A stretch of 64,000 nucleotides of DNA. Origin: Stereocaulon alpinum. Taxonomy: Eukaryota; Ascomycota; Lecanoromycetes; Lecanorales; Stereocaulaceae. The position numbers and the translations under genes are program-made. The stretch spans positions 248,001-312,000 of the forward strand of contig JAEUBA010000024.1 in assembly GCA_018257865.1 (NCBI GenBank), written 5' to 3'. The notes below the pieces were generated by a model. That model was not told where the DNA came from. It did not search any database and saw nothing but the letters and a program-made list of their open reading frames with translations. Below are positions 12,003 to 22,392 of this stretch, piece by piece (within the stretch, counting starts at the first letter, position 1; every line of letters begins with the position of its first letter).

Positions 12003-12999
12003 GCTGACTTTGCTTCCTCTCGACTGCCGAAGGGGGGGGCTGATGAGGTTGAGCTCCACAGATTCGCTGAACCTAGTACTGCAGATGAAGCATGGCAGCG
12101 ATACCGAACCAGACTGGCGCCGACGTGAATACGCAAGAGGATAGATTAGATAGCAGATCTAGCTATATCCAAACACCGCACGGCTTCAGTTGCGACTGGC
12201 GACGACTGGAATGTTGATGTCCGAGGACACGCGGGGCGCCTCCAGTTCGCGCTTAATGTGTTAAAGATTTAGTAGACGAGTCTTGCAGTCTGTCGGCTTC
12301 TAGGTAAAGGTAGCGAGTGCTGGATTCACCAACTCTTTGGCGAAAAAGGAAAGAGTGTGATGAAGATGAAGTGTAATCTCACCTCTGTACGGTAGAGGGA
12401 CATTGAAACTTGGCTAGCGCGTCTTTCTCTTGGTGATTCTCACAGGGATCCTTCACGCCAGCAAACCATTTGCAATCTCCGATCTTCAACCACTTATACC
12501 ATGCCAACGGTTCGATAGCTGCAAGTCATCGACTGATCGACTAAGCGTTGGTCAACGTGGACAAATCAGGATCTTAAATTATTTTGAGGGTTTCGTGAAG
12601 CGAAGGGGTATGGAAATCCAACAAGCCACGCGGGCCACCACCGCCGAGTTGTGCAGATTCTTGGCGTTCTCTACCACTTCGGCTACCACGAACGACTAGG
12701 GATACTTATTATCACTGGAGTCTTTCACATCTCGCAGATGATCGATGATTACTGAGTACTTCCTAGCATGACTGTCTTTGGCATGATATTCAGCTCTAGC
12801 CGAGTGCATTGTCTACATATTTATACTCATTGTGTACCTTACAGATGTTCAGCTCTTTGATCTATTGTGTGAATATTGACCACTGGCCTAGCCTAGCTTG
12901 CGACGTGGAAATCTTCATTTCACGTCTCGGACTTCATGTCTTTGAAATAAGGCCCTTGCTCTTCCCTGGACTCCAAAGCACCACAACAATCAGTCAGAT
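12003..12999. other. Intergenic; apsA upstream region
   Basis: It contains the 5' leader and promoter of the minus-strand apsA gene. Short plus-strand frames (12430-12699 and from 12809) show no family signal and the latter lies antisense to the AAA-ATPase remnant. Confidence 0.45.
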
Positions 13000-13960
13000 C
13001 TATCGGACGACTCTCAAGCATCCTTTACGTAATTCGGCACAGCCTGTCCCAACCCTTGCTCCAGCAACTCCCATCTTCCCATTAGCTCCATTATTCGCTT
13101 TCCGTGTTGTTTTTAGCTCCATGAAATTCTCTCTCTGTTTGCTCACCTTGTCCTCATTCTCATCTGAGTCATGGTCATCATCATCTGGCACCTCTACTTT
13201 GGCACTTTTCCATGGGGTACTCCGCGATGGAACCATAGTCTCAGATCTGTCGGCAACTTTACAAGAATTTTCGAGTCTGCCTGCGATCTTTTGTGTAGGA
13301 GCTCACGCGCAGCAAGCAACACCAAGTGGCCCTCACCCACGCCATACATTAGAGAGATCAAGTTTATCCATTTGCGCCCTTACCTCAGCCACAAGTTCAA
13401 GTTATTCGATCGACAGAGAGGTCTCTGGATTGCTGCCATTGGTGACCCCGTCCTGCTGATCCCACTTTGCCAAAGCATTGACGTTCTAGTAGCGTTCTTA
13501 ATCTGCTTGCCATTCCATCGTTGGATCTGGTTTTCCTCGGTCGCAGCCCATTGCTATTTAGCGAACTTGATGACTTTGGTCATGTTCTACACCCGAGTCA
13601 AAGTTGGCTCCCAGGGGAATGCATCGAACTCATGGGCCAGGTTTTGATTGTGGGCTTCTTGTCAAGCTTCGGATAGTATAGTTTGATTTGGACGTAAGGT
13701 GAGAATGCTTCTACGGATTGGCGATCTGATTAGTCGTCAGGTATTGGATACCACTGTGTTGTTCGAGAATCTGCAGGGGCACTACGGAATGGGACTTGGC
13801 TGCGTGGCTAAGTCGTCAACCTGTAGGGGCCTGAAATAATCTTATTTCGGTCAAGATCTCTTCTCGCCCCTCTTTTTCGCCGTGAATGCCAGCTTAATCC
13901 AGTAGCTGCCATACATTTAGCAGTATGTAGGAAATTTTCCCGACTCCGGGTACTCCAAAT
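13000..13960 (-). pseudogene. AAA-ATPase pseudogene (fungal AAA family)
   Basis: Blocks of a typical fungal AAA ATPase appear in the correct order but in different minus-strand frames. A Walker A relic GVPGVGKI lies near 13934-13957. SVVPLQILEQHSGIQYLTTN is the helix after Walker B plus the sensor-1 TTN. Then come VEAFSPYVQIKLYYPKLDKK (normally DEAFKSRI-x-LxLxYPxL), RWNGKQIKNA (the WNGRQIRN motif of this family) and ALAKWDQQDGVTN. The end is an acidic tail, PDDDDHDSDENED. Frame changes lie between TTNQIANP and the SPYVQ block and again after QIKNA, and there are stops before SDRQ and after NMTKVIKFAK. The Walker B acidic pair is not recognisable. The gene cannot make a working ATPase. These proteins are uncharacterised P-loop proteins, common and variable in Pezizomycotina. 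Confidence 0.65.
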
Positions 13961-14351
13961 CTCTGGGTTGAAGGTCTTGCTATCTTCCGCATGATCTACA
14001 TCAAACGCACACCACTTTTTTTTGGTAGCATGAATGGGAAGTCTCTTGGGGAAGGAGCATCAGGACCTCACTGAAAAATCTTAGACCGAAAGGTAACGAT
14101 GCACCTAAGCTACTCAATTTTCAGTCACGGAATGAACCAGTTCCCTCGGAGATAATATACCTCAGCCAACTGACTGAGGTGCGAGTCACTACTTCTGTAA
14201 GTGGAGGATGTCAAACGATAAGTGGTGCCTTCCAGAAATGAGTAATCGTCTACTTACATAATCCGCAATATCTCTTGGCGGATATGCAATATTTCCTGAT
14301 ATGCCCACCTCACAGCGCGTCACGCTCAGTAAGTGATAGTGATTCACAGAC
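13961..14351. other. Intergenic between AAA pseudogene and cwc24
   Basis: It may include the eroded 5' part of the AAA-ATPase relic and the promoter of cwc24. No intact frame is seen. Confidence 0.4.
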
Positions 14352-15359
14352 ATGGACACCGCCATACCTCCAGAACAGACGGCTTCAGACGTTCCCCTCT
14401 TCAAAAAGCGCGGCACTAAAAACATTCGCAAACGCCCCGCCACACCACCACCAGCAGCCTCCGACTCCGAAGAATCAGGCTACACCTCCACCGAAGATGA
14501 AGGCCGCCGCATAAAGCGCCGCCGCAAAACCGCCATCGTAACCGCATTCTCGAACGCCGCGCCCAAAAGCACCACCGACGACCTTTCCGCCACCAAGTTC
14601 GCCGCCGATCGCACCGCCCAAATCACAGAAACGAACGACGCTACGAAACAATCAAACTGGTTCGACGAGAAGAACCCAGACGCAAAGAACCTGCTAGGCA
14701 CGACACGCGCCCGGCCTACGAAAGAAGATGACGGGCCAGCAAGCGATGGCACCTACAAAGGCGCCGCAAGCTACCAGTCCTACATCCAAAAGAACCCCAA
14801 CGCCCCCACCCGCACCATCGGCCCCGTCAAAGCACCCACAAACATCCGCACAATAACAGTCACAGACTTCGCCCCTGACGTATGCAAAGACTACAAGCAA
14901 ACCGGTTTCTGCGGATTCGGCGACTCTTGCAAATTCTTGCATGCACGTGAAGACTACAAGCAAGGGTGGGAACTAGATAAAGATTGGGAGATAGGGGCCA
15001 AGGGGAAGAAGAAGGGACAGCCTTCAAAGACGCTGGCGGAGGCGGAGGATTCAGAGGAAGAGGACAAGGCGTTGGAGGGGATACCGTTTGCGTGTATTAT
15101 CTGCAAGAAGCCGTATACGAATCCGATCGTAACGAGGTGTGGGCATTACTTTTGTGAGGCGTGCGCGTTGCAGCGGTATAGGAAGAACCCGAGTTGTGCG
15201 GCTTGCGGGGCTGGGACTGGGGGCGTGTTTAATGGGGCGAAGAATTTGAGGAAGATACTTGATAAGAAGAGGGAGAGGGCGAGGATTAGACGGGAGAAGG
15301 CGAAGGAGAATCGGGAGGATGTTAGTAGTGAAGATGACGACGAGGTTAACGCGAGCTAG
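14352..15359 (+). CDS. cwc24: Pre-mRNA splicing factor Cwc24 (CCCH zinc finger plus RING)
   Basis: This is a 335-residue single-exon protein. The N-terminus has FKKRG, a basic patch KRRRKT and acidic stretches. A CCCH finger (C-x8-C-x5-C-x3-H, CKDYKQTGFCGFGDSCKFLH) begins at about residue 178. A C3HC4 RING (CIICKKPYTNPIVTRCGHYF and onward to C-x2-C) begins at about residue 248. The C-terminus is a highly basic, then acidic helix. This order is diagnostic of yeast Cwc24 / human RNF113A, which joins the Bact spliceosome near the 5' splice site and guards the first transesterification. All zinc ligands are present. The start at 14352 follows an upstream in-frame stop closely and keeps the conserved N-terminal FKKRG motif. 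Confidence 0.92.
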   Translation: MDTAIPPEQTASDVPLFKKRGTKNIRKRPATPPPAASDSEESGYTSTEDEGRRIKRRRKTAIVTAFSNAAPKSTTDDLSATKFAADRTAQITETNDATKQSNWFDEKNPDAKNLLGTTRARPTKEDDGPASDGTYKGAASYQSYIQKNPNAPTRTIGPVKAPTNIRTITVTDFAPDVCKDYKQTGFCGFGDSCKFLHAREDYKQGWELDKDWEIGAKGKKKGQPSKTLAEAEDSEEEDKALEGIPFACIICKKPYTNPIVTRCGHYFCEACALQRYRKNPSCAACGAGTGGVFNGAKNLRKILDKKRERARIRREKAKENREDVSSEDDDEVNAS

Positions 15360-15738
15360 CAATTGGAGGCCTGCTGGCTTTACTTGGTATTGATTCTTCT
15401 ATTTGTCTAAATGAAATCTAACAATCAAGACACTACCTACCTCCCAAACCCTCCCCCAAAAAATCCAAATAACCCCAAATAACACCCTCCCCCAAACAAA
15501 GCACAATAGCCGAGCCGTCTCTTTATTCACCAGAAGAAGAAACCTTACCAAGAGGCCCACCCACCAGCAACCCCAAACCCCACCACAAATAGCTAACACA
15601 TGCATTCGAACAGACGCCAGCGAGTCCTTTCAGCATTTACTCCGACAGCATTCCGGAACAGCAAAGCGTCCTTGATCTCCACAGCATAAGCATTGTACAG
15701 TACGAGGGGAAAGCGCGTACCCACCCCAGCGAGCGATC
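15360..15738. other. Intergenic 3' of cwc24
   Basis: It is rich in C and A on the plus strand, with no coding signal. It probably holds the cwc24 3' UTR and the upstream region of the candidate short gene at 15739. Confidence 0.4.
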
Positions 15739-16278
15739 ATGTTCCTGAACACTTCTCGAGCACCTCTGAGAGCCCGAGAGAAATTCAGCAGTACGCGTAG
15801 TAATGTGAGTAGATCTGATCTTCTCCGTGCTTGTGAGTGAGAGTGGGCGGGCCTCTTGGTGGATTTTTTCGATTTTTTGGGATGGATGGATGGATGGCTG
15901 GCTTAGCGAAGTGAATATCCCTTTTTTGGATGGACATCAATAAGTGATTTTGTTGTGCATCCCTTCACGTTCAATAGTGGATCAATCCCCAGAGGCAGAC
16001 TTCGACCAGGGGGACTGGAGTCCACGACTTTCGAAGGACAACGCTGATGTGTGTTCGGGCAGGGGGCAGTGGATGCGAGTGGCGTATTAGCTTCTTCATT
16101 GCGGTGTTATTGCCAGACCCATCCTTCCAGCTAGAGCGATCCTCAACGCCTTGGCTCCAACAAGACATTCGGCGTTGCGGACGATTACTCGGTCAAATAT
16201 GGTAAGTCACTTCACCCATTTCTGCAATCAACGGCCTCTTGACAGTTCTAGTCAAAGGTGTCTTTCGATCAAGCGCGC
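15739..16278 (+). CDS. Candidate short spliced gene with mitochondrial-like leader (tentative)
   Basis: ATG at 15739 opens a 22-codon exon with an Arg/Ser/Ala-rich, acid-poor start (MFLNTSRAPLRAREKFSSTR) like a mitochondrial presequence. It ends exactly at a consensus donor GTGAGT (15805). Downstream there is a second clear donor GTAAGT at about 16202 and an acceptor TTCTAG at about 16253, so an internal exon should lie between about 16100 and 16200. Its acceptor is ambiguous: several AGs between 16100 and 16134 give different frames, one giving a basic ALAPTRHSALRTITRSN run. I cannot name a product. The gene would be tail-to-tail with ferrochelatase. The first intron would exceed 270 nt, unusual here. 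Confidence 0.22.
15880..15895 (+). repeat. (GGAT)4 microsatellite
   Basis: Four perfect GGAT units followed by a near-match. It lies in non-coding DNA, possibly inside the first intron of the candidate gene at 15739. Confidence 0.8.
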
Positions 16279-16296
16279 TATAACGACCACACCTCA

Positions 16297-17667
16297 CTAC
16301 CTCACCGCTAATAAGTTCTCCTGACCAACAAAGAACTTCTTCTGCTCCAGGCACCGCTCACTTTTACACCCCTGACACCTCAGCCCCATCTGCCTCGAAC
16401 AGCTCTCCCCACTCCGCAAATGCTTGACCGCTATGTCTGCTAAGGCCTCAATGAATACCCGACTTCCATTTAGGCTCTCTGCCCTCTTGACACCCGGATG
16501 GCCAGCCTCATGGATGACCTCCTGATCCAGTTCGAACAGCGTCTCAATATGATCGCTCGTAAATGCTATAGGAATGAGTATCAAGTCTGTCTGCCCCTTC
16601 TTCACATATTCCTGCACTGTGTCGCTCGTCTGCGCGCCTAGCCACGCCGAGGGCCCAACCTGCGATTGCCAGCATAGCCGGTAGCGATTACTGAACTTGA
16701 GCCGCTGCATTACGGCGTAGACTGTGGCGGCCACTTCAGCTGGATAAGTGTCGCCTCTGTTGACGACGCTCATGGGGAGGCTGTGCGCTGAAAATAGAAG
16801 GACGACGTCCTTACGGGTCTCTTCAGGGTAGGTGACGAGTTGCTTTTCCACATTACGTGCGAATGCTTCCACCAGACCAGGATGGACGGGCCATCGGTCT
16901 ATCACGCTCCATGTTATCGCACCCGAGGGATCTGTGCTCGTAGAGTCTTTGCCTTCCAATCGAGTCCGCCACTTCCACAATTCATTCAAAGAGCTGCCAG
17001 TCGTAGAACATGAATACTGTGGATACTGTGTGAATGCCACCGCGCGTCCTCCCTTCCCGCCTCCAAAGCCATCCCTCAGCAAGTTCGCGTACATCTCTTC
17101 TGTTAACGGATCGGCATAGCGGAACGCGACGTAGGGTTTGTGTGGGGCGGTTTCAGGCGATATCTGATCCAGGATCTTACACATTTCGGAGGACTGGTAT
17201 TCGGACCATTTGCGGATGGGTGAGCCACCGCCTATGGCTGCATATTGTTTCTGGATCTTGGGGGTGCGGCGACGGGATATGAGGGGTCCGAGGTAGGATT
17301 GGAGGCGACCGAGGGGGATGAGGTCTGCGTCTGCCTTTAGAGGCACAATGTATCAGTATAGGCTTGCTTAATGGGAATGAGAATATGTGTTTCGCAAGGG
17401 AGAGCAGCCACTTACGAATAGTCTGCTAAGGAACACGCCCACTTCGTCTGTTGTAGAAGGGCCACCCATATTCATGAATACCATGGCTGTTGGTCCTTTA
17501 GACGACGTAGCGTCCTGAGTGACTGGGGGCATGACCGTGGCCATTGATCGCCTTTTGGGCGCAGGGTGCTGTGAACAGACATATTGTGGACTCATGGCGC
17601 TAGCTCTGGATATTGAAGGTCGTGAAGCATGCTTGCAGAATTGTGATACTGGGTTTCGTAAGGCCAT
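16297..17667 (-). CDS. hem15: Ferrochelatase, mitochondrial
   Basis: Two exons (17416-17667 and 16297-17334) over an 81-nt intron (GTAAGT to AAAG) give 429 residues. The product inserts Fe2+ into protoporphyrin IX, the last step of haem synthesis, on the matrix face of the inner mitochondrial membrane. The first 50 or so residues form an Arg/Ser-rich presequence without acidic residues. Family blocks follow in order: VFMNMGGPSTTDEV, FLSRLF joined to ADADLIPLG, IGGGSPIRKWSEYQ, AFTQYPQYSCSTTGSSLNEL, LLFSAHSLPMSVVNRGDTYP (catalytic His), WQSQVGPSAWLG and PIAFTSDHIETLFELDQE. A C-terminal CQGCKSERC (C-x2-C-x4-C) supplies three of the four ligands of the [2Fe-2S] cluster seen in animal and many fungal enzymes. 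The exon join falls inside a conserved block, which fixes the intron. Confidence 0.93.
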
Positions 17668-18463
17668 GTCGCTGTGGGAAGATACTCGGAATGGATGAAG
17701 GAAAAAGAGCAGAGATTGGTCGTCTACCTTTGCAGTACGTACAACGGCCTATGCTCTTCAAACCTTTAGAGGCGAACAGTCCTCAATGACGCTGAGATCC
17801 TGACGAGTCTTGGCGTCTGGGCACGCTAGCCAATCACGCATCTATGTTTGGCATTTCTGAATCTTCCATATCTTGATTCACACATGTAGTCTACGACATT
17901 CGTATTAGAGACTTCGTGGATATGCATGAATTCCTGGCTACGTGATGGGCTGAATGTCGCTGATGCTAGTCCGTCCGAACGGTTAATTTCTTGCTGAGAT
18001 ACTTATCCAAATTTGAACGACTCTTACACGTCGAACCAGACTCCAAACAGCAGTATTCCTCCCAGTCCGTAACGTTGTACGCCAAGTGCACTGCCGCAGA
18101 TATGGAGCTCAATGATCGTGTAGCATAATCTCGTCCGGCTTCAGCCCACGGTTATAGTACTTAGTTTACCGGCCGTTGTGAAAGCACTTTGTACACGCAA
18201 CACACGCCGTCCCGAGTTCTAGCCATGGCTTCTCTGACGCGGAACACGCTGATGGAGACCCTACACGCTTCGTCGGTGCTGCTCTAGTCGACAGAACGTG
18301 GTGTGCTGAGATCGATGCTCGAACAAATTGAGGCTCCACACGAGGAATCAGCTGCTGTATCATCGAATCTATCATGTTCATAAGCCCAGCTTCTTCCTTT
18401 GTCCTGTCCTCTTCAAATGTCATTGAATCAGCTGTTTTGCAGAAATGGAATACCGTCGTGGGC
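17668..18463. other. Intergenic, with an unassigned minus-strand frame
   Basis: The first part is the ferrochelatase promoter side. A minus-strand frame at 18166-18567 (133 codons) has no recognisable domain. It overlaps the possible last exon of the neighbouring gene in another frame, so I do not call it. Confidence 0.35.
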
Positions 18464-19546
18464 TCATGGTGAACGGATACTTTTACCACCCAAAGATATG
18501 GGCGTTTGTCTAAAAGTGCTGAGGCAACGTAAAGAGCCATCATCTGCGCAATTGGTCTGTTAGGCATTTGGCAGTGAATGCTCCCAGTCTGCGACCATTT
18601 ATGCGACTATACGACCCTTCTTTTGACGCTGGACCATTGACTCATTCTGACTCACATACTCGACACCGACACTACCGTCCGCAATTAATATGTCACCATC
18701 CCAAATGGAGAACGTAGCATCACAATTTGCATTCCCAGCAACCAGAACATGGAGCAACCCTTGCATAACGTTCCTCAGAACACCGTAAGTCAAGTGCTGC
18801 AAGATAGTTGACGAAAATACCATATCGGCGCCAAAGAAATCGAAGACGAACGGATCCCGATCACATGGAAGCAGCCCGTCTCCTTGGCGAGCAATTTGAT
18901 GAGTACAATGAGCCCAAACGGTCTCTAGGGTTCTTCGAAGTGTTCCACTATTCATTGGGTTGCCGAAGACTATGCGCAGACGAATCGAAGTGTTGGGGAC
19001 GAGATAGTCTTGCTGGCGATCACGGCGAGGAACAATTAGATGCGGATCACGACCCACATCCGTCGAGCTTCCATCATTCGAGAGCATCCGTCTTCTATCT
19101 GATTTGACTGACGTTCCTGACCCAGCCGTTACACTGCCCAATCCAACCAAGCCCAAGTTAGAATAATGTATCTCAATTCGCACCTCGCAGTTACACCTCT
19201 GAGTAATCAAAATGTCAATACAGCCAAACATCGTCGCCTTCAATATCGCATACGTCAGATGCAGACCGTTAGTAGATTCCATAACCACATTACCATACCC
19301 CGAGGGCCCAGTCTTTTCAAGTGGGTCTGATCCTGGAGGGAGCGCTTTGTCCCCATAGCGACCGATCAAGTATTCGCATGTGCGTCGGACGCTTCTGAAC
19401 ACGGGAAGGAGGACGCGAGAGTCCATGGGTGCGCCAACGAAGAATATCAGGTGTACTTGCGTGTTGGGGACAATGTATGATATCTGTCGGTCGCGGGTGG
19501 GTGTGGCAAGGGTTGTATTTTGAGCGCTAGGAATAATGAAGCTGCT
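18464..19546 (-). CDS. Unrecognised protein made of two tandem copies of one domain (5' end uncertain)
   Basis: A minus-strand frame runs from about 19546 to 18599. It contains two copies of a roughly 130-residue unit. Copy 1 has RDRQISYIVPNTQVHLIFFV, then LLPVFRSVRRTCEYLIGR, GNVVMES, LHLTYAILKA and GLGSVTAG. Copy 2 has RDRQQDYLVPNTSIRLRIVF, then TLRRTLETVWAHCTHQIA, ADMVFSS, LQHLTYGVLRN and SIWDGDILIADGS. The first ATG (19426) lies inside copy 1, so the true start must be upstream across an intron, or the gene is 5'-broken. A consensus donor GTGAGT at 18655 and acceptor CTAACAG at 18557 would remove the stop at 18599 and end the protein at 18464. I do not recognise the family. No signal peptide or membrane helix is evident. 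Confidence 0.5.
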
Positions 19547-21538
19547 GATTCAGCTTTCAGATGAGAAACTTTCTTCTGGGGAGATAGGAAGCGGACGTGG
19601 CTGACTTTGCAATATTAGAAGTCGTTGGACGATCAGCAACTTCTCGAATATTCGGTATTTTCCTTAAAGCAATCGAAGAGGCATGATGACAAAGTTGGAG
19701 CTGCAATATGAGAATCAGAAGCGAGAGGAGCAACATTGCGAAACAGAATTAAGCATCGAGCAAAAAATTGGCGTGCAAGCAGCACTTTCTTCTCTCAAAA
19801 GTCGAACCAATACTGCAAGGATACTCCACATCTTTATTGCAAGCTCCAGATCGCACTATCTTGCGGCAGACTATATGCGCTTCGAATATATGCCCGGTGT
19901 GCAGGGACATGCAGGGAAAACTGTCTCAGTCTGCCGCTCGATAAGCGCGAGACCGATCACTTGAGGAAAGACGGGAATTCGAATAAGGGTCACACATCTA
20001 CATACCATGCAGAGAGGTATATCACTCCCTTGAAACAAGTATGCAATCACTGGAACGCTAGTACTGAAGGTTGCTGTATAGAAAACGGCATACATCCGTT
20101 CAATTACAGCCCTTCTATTGGTCGACTCGCGGCAGTCTCCTTGACTTACATTGCGGACTCTTATATCTTAGGTCTTGGACTCCCACCTTAAAGCACAACA
20201 CAGCCGTATCTAGTCATAAATGACGACTGAATGTTACTGTACATATTAGCATGTCACCTAAACCTTATCTAAGTTGTTGCCGATCTAACATTCAAGCGCA
20301 TCTTGACAACGCTTTGATAAATAACCAACCGGGTTCTGATATCTTGAAAGACTGTCTGCCTTCAGAAAACGCGTAAGCCTTTCGTGTTGGACAAACCTAT
20401 CAGGATCTTATTCTTTCAGAACTCCCAAGAAGCTACTTTGAAATTCGAGAGCATTGATACCAAGGGCAGCAGACACTATTAGCCTACAAGCTTCCAGAGA
20501 CTAAATCACATAAAAGTGTATTAGTACTATACATGTACCCTTTCCCCACGGGAGTGTCATACAAAAAGGCCATCCCAACAGCACAGCACCAGCGAAATAG
20601 AAAGATATCCAGTCAAGTGCACATGCCCAATTGTCTCAGCGCCCTAGAGTAATCAGAACATGGTCCGCGATAGCAGGTACCCGATACATAATGTTGAATC
20701 CTTCAAGTCTCAGTTCCCATGACAAGCCCCGATTATTATTCTAGGGTACTGCAAACGATCTGGGCTCGCACTGTGGCTGAATAGGACAGACACACGGTGG
20801 TCTACTGGAATCTAGAAATCCACGGATTCCGCCAGACATACTTTCTCGTCGATCGTAGCCTCGTGTCTGATGCGGAGATAGCATACAACGTAGATTATTG
20901 GTACGCATTCATCGCATCCACGAAGGTCATGCAAGCCAAGCATATCCGTCAGCTGGTGTAGGAATCCCGAATCATCTTAGCAGTACGCTCTATAAATCTT
21001 CATCTCTAAATAACGTTGGAGACCTTTGAGGAGGTTTGAAAGCCCGTGGCGACAAGTTGTAGGTGATACGCCGCAAGTGATAGTGAACGTAAGGTCATTA
21101 GGCACCTTGCGTTAATAATGTTTAGGAATATAATTATTGCTTAACATACGCCCCCATACCAAGATAAGGTGTACAACCAACGCTGATGCCACTTCAGATG
21201 ACGTGTCTTCATTTCTATTGCTTACTTGTTACACTAAGCACTTGCAAACCGCTATTGAGACAAAGAGTGGGAACAACAGCTGTGAAAGCGAGATTCGAGT
21301 CTGTTGGGGAAGTATTGTTGGGGTCATGAAGAGTCCACACGAATCCCGAAACATTTTCCAAGTACATACACCATGCTTCAAACCGGATACAGTCATTAGT
21401 ACTGCGCCCATGCGCTCTACAACCTCTTCAAACTCTCTAGTGCCGTATCATACAAAGTAATAAAAATAATAAGATGACAGTAAGAAAAGAATGCCAATTA
21501 GAAAGGATAAAGAATCCTCAACCCAATTTACCATGTCC
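19547..21538. other. Long intergenic stretch, no supported gene
   Basis: Only short frames occur. A minus-strand frame near 20095 begins MYAVFYTATFSTSVPVIAYL and meets a donor-like GTATGT, so an isolated exon is possible, but I find no partner. From 20200 to 21500 I see no coding signal, repeat array or RNA gene. Confidence 0.4.
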
Positions 21539-22392
21539 CTAAAAGTTGAGGAGGACACCTGCCGCCCCTGCAAATGCCACAGCTCCCGCAGCAGCAGTCT
21601 TCATCGGCGCCGCCGCACCTGTGAATGCAATTGGGTTGCCATCAGTACTTGCCTTGAAAACAGCAACACTCCCAGTCCCCGTAGGACGTGCAGATACCGC
21701 CGAGGACTTGAACCCACTTCTGGCAGTAGTTCCAGTAGGTGCAGGAGTCGAGGCAGTCAGATCCTTGTCAACGGTGCTCAAGGCCTTATTGATGATCGAT
21801 CCAACTTGCTTCTGTATTGGTGCGGGGACATTGCTAGCCCAAGCAGGCAGCGGAGTGGCCGTAGCGAAGTCCACGATGAAGGATACAGGGTTTGCTTTGT
21901 AAGCCTTTTGCACGCTCGTGGGTGCGTTGGCTATGAATACGGAGATGGCGGCGGCGGCTGCAGGTTCCTGCAGCGTCGATGCGAGAGAAAGACCACCATC
22001 GGCGATGGCTATGACTGGCTTGGCGTACAGGGTTGCCAGAGAGTCGATGACGGGTGTAGGTATATTGGAAACCCAACCTGGAGTGCTGGTTGCTGTAGCT
22101 ATACTGTTCATGAGACCTGCAGGATTGGTTTGGACTAGAGGGACGACGGAGGATGGGACGACCCGAAGGACGGCTGCGACGTCACTTTGGAAGGCTGGGT
22201 TCGCTTGGACAGTTGAGAGGAACTTGGAGGCGTCACTACTGATCTTGGCTTCCTGCGATGGCGGGTTAGTAGGCGAGAGCTACCTGTTGGAGACGAGAGA
22301 CTTGCCTCTGCATAATTGATATTGTAGTTGTTTGTTTGTGCGAAGGTTGAAACAGAGAAGAGGGTCGCACTGATGAGGAACTTGGACTGCAT
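21539..22392 (-). CDS. Secreted alanine/serine-rich protein with probable GPI anchor
   Basis: Exon 1 (22306-22392) encodes a signal peptide, MQSKFLISATLFSVSTFA. Exon 2 (21539-22252) gives a total of 266 residues. The intron (22253-22305, 53 nt) starts with GCAAGT and ends with CGCAG: no GT donor keeps the frame, so it is read as a GC-AG intron. The mature protein is helical and rich in A, S, V and P, with repeated related segments (GWVSNIPTPVIDS and AWASNVPAPIQKQ). The last 16 residues are hydrophobic (AGAVAFAGAAGVLLNF) after small residues, a typical GPI attachment signal. The likely location is the plasma membrane or cell wall. No enzyme motif is seen. The family looks like the many uncharacterised fungal GPI proteins and its role is unknown. 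Confidence 0.75.

Noticed and set aside
11544..12059. A longer N-terminus of ApsA beginning upstream of 12002
   Set aside because: The extension begins at GTG, while the ATG at 12002 has a good context.
12809..13647. Plus-strand open frames of 216 and 158 codons
   Set aside because: They lie antisense to the AAA-ATPase relic, have no family signal and overlap each other in different frames.
18166..18567. Minus-strand 133-codon frame as a separate gene
   Set aside because: No recognisable domain, and it overlaps the candidate last exon of the duplicated-domain gene in another frame.
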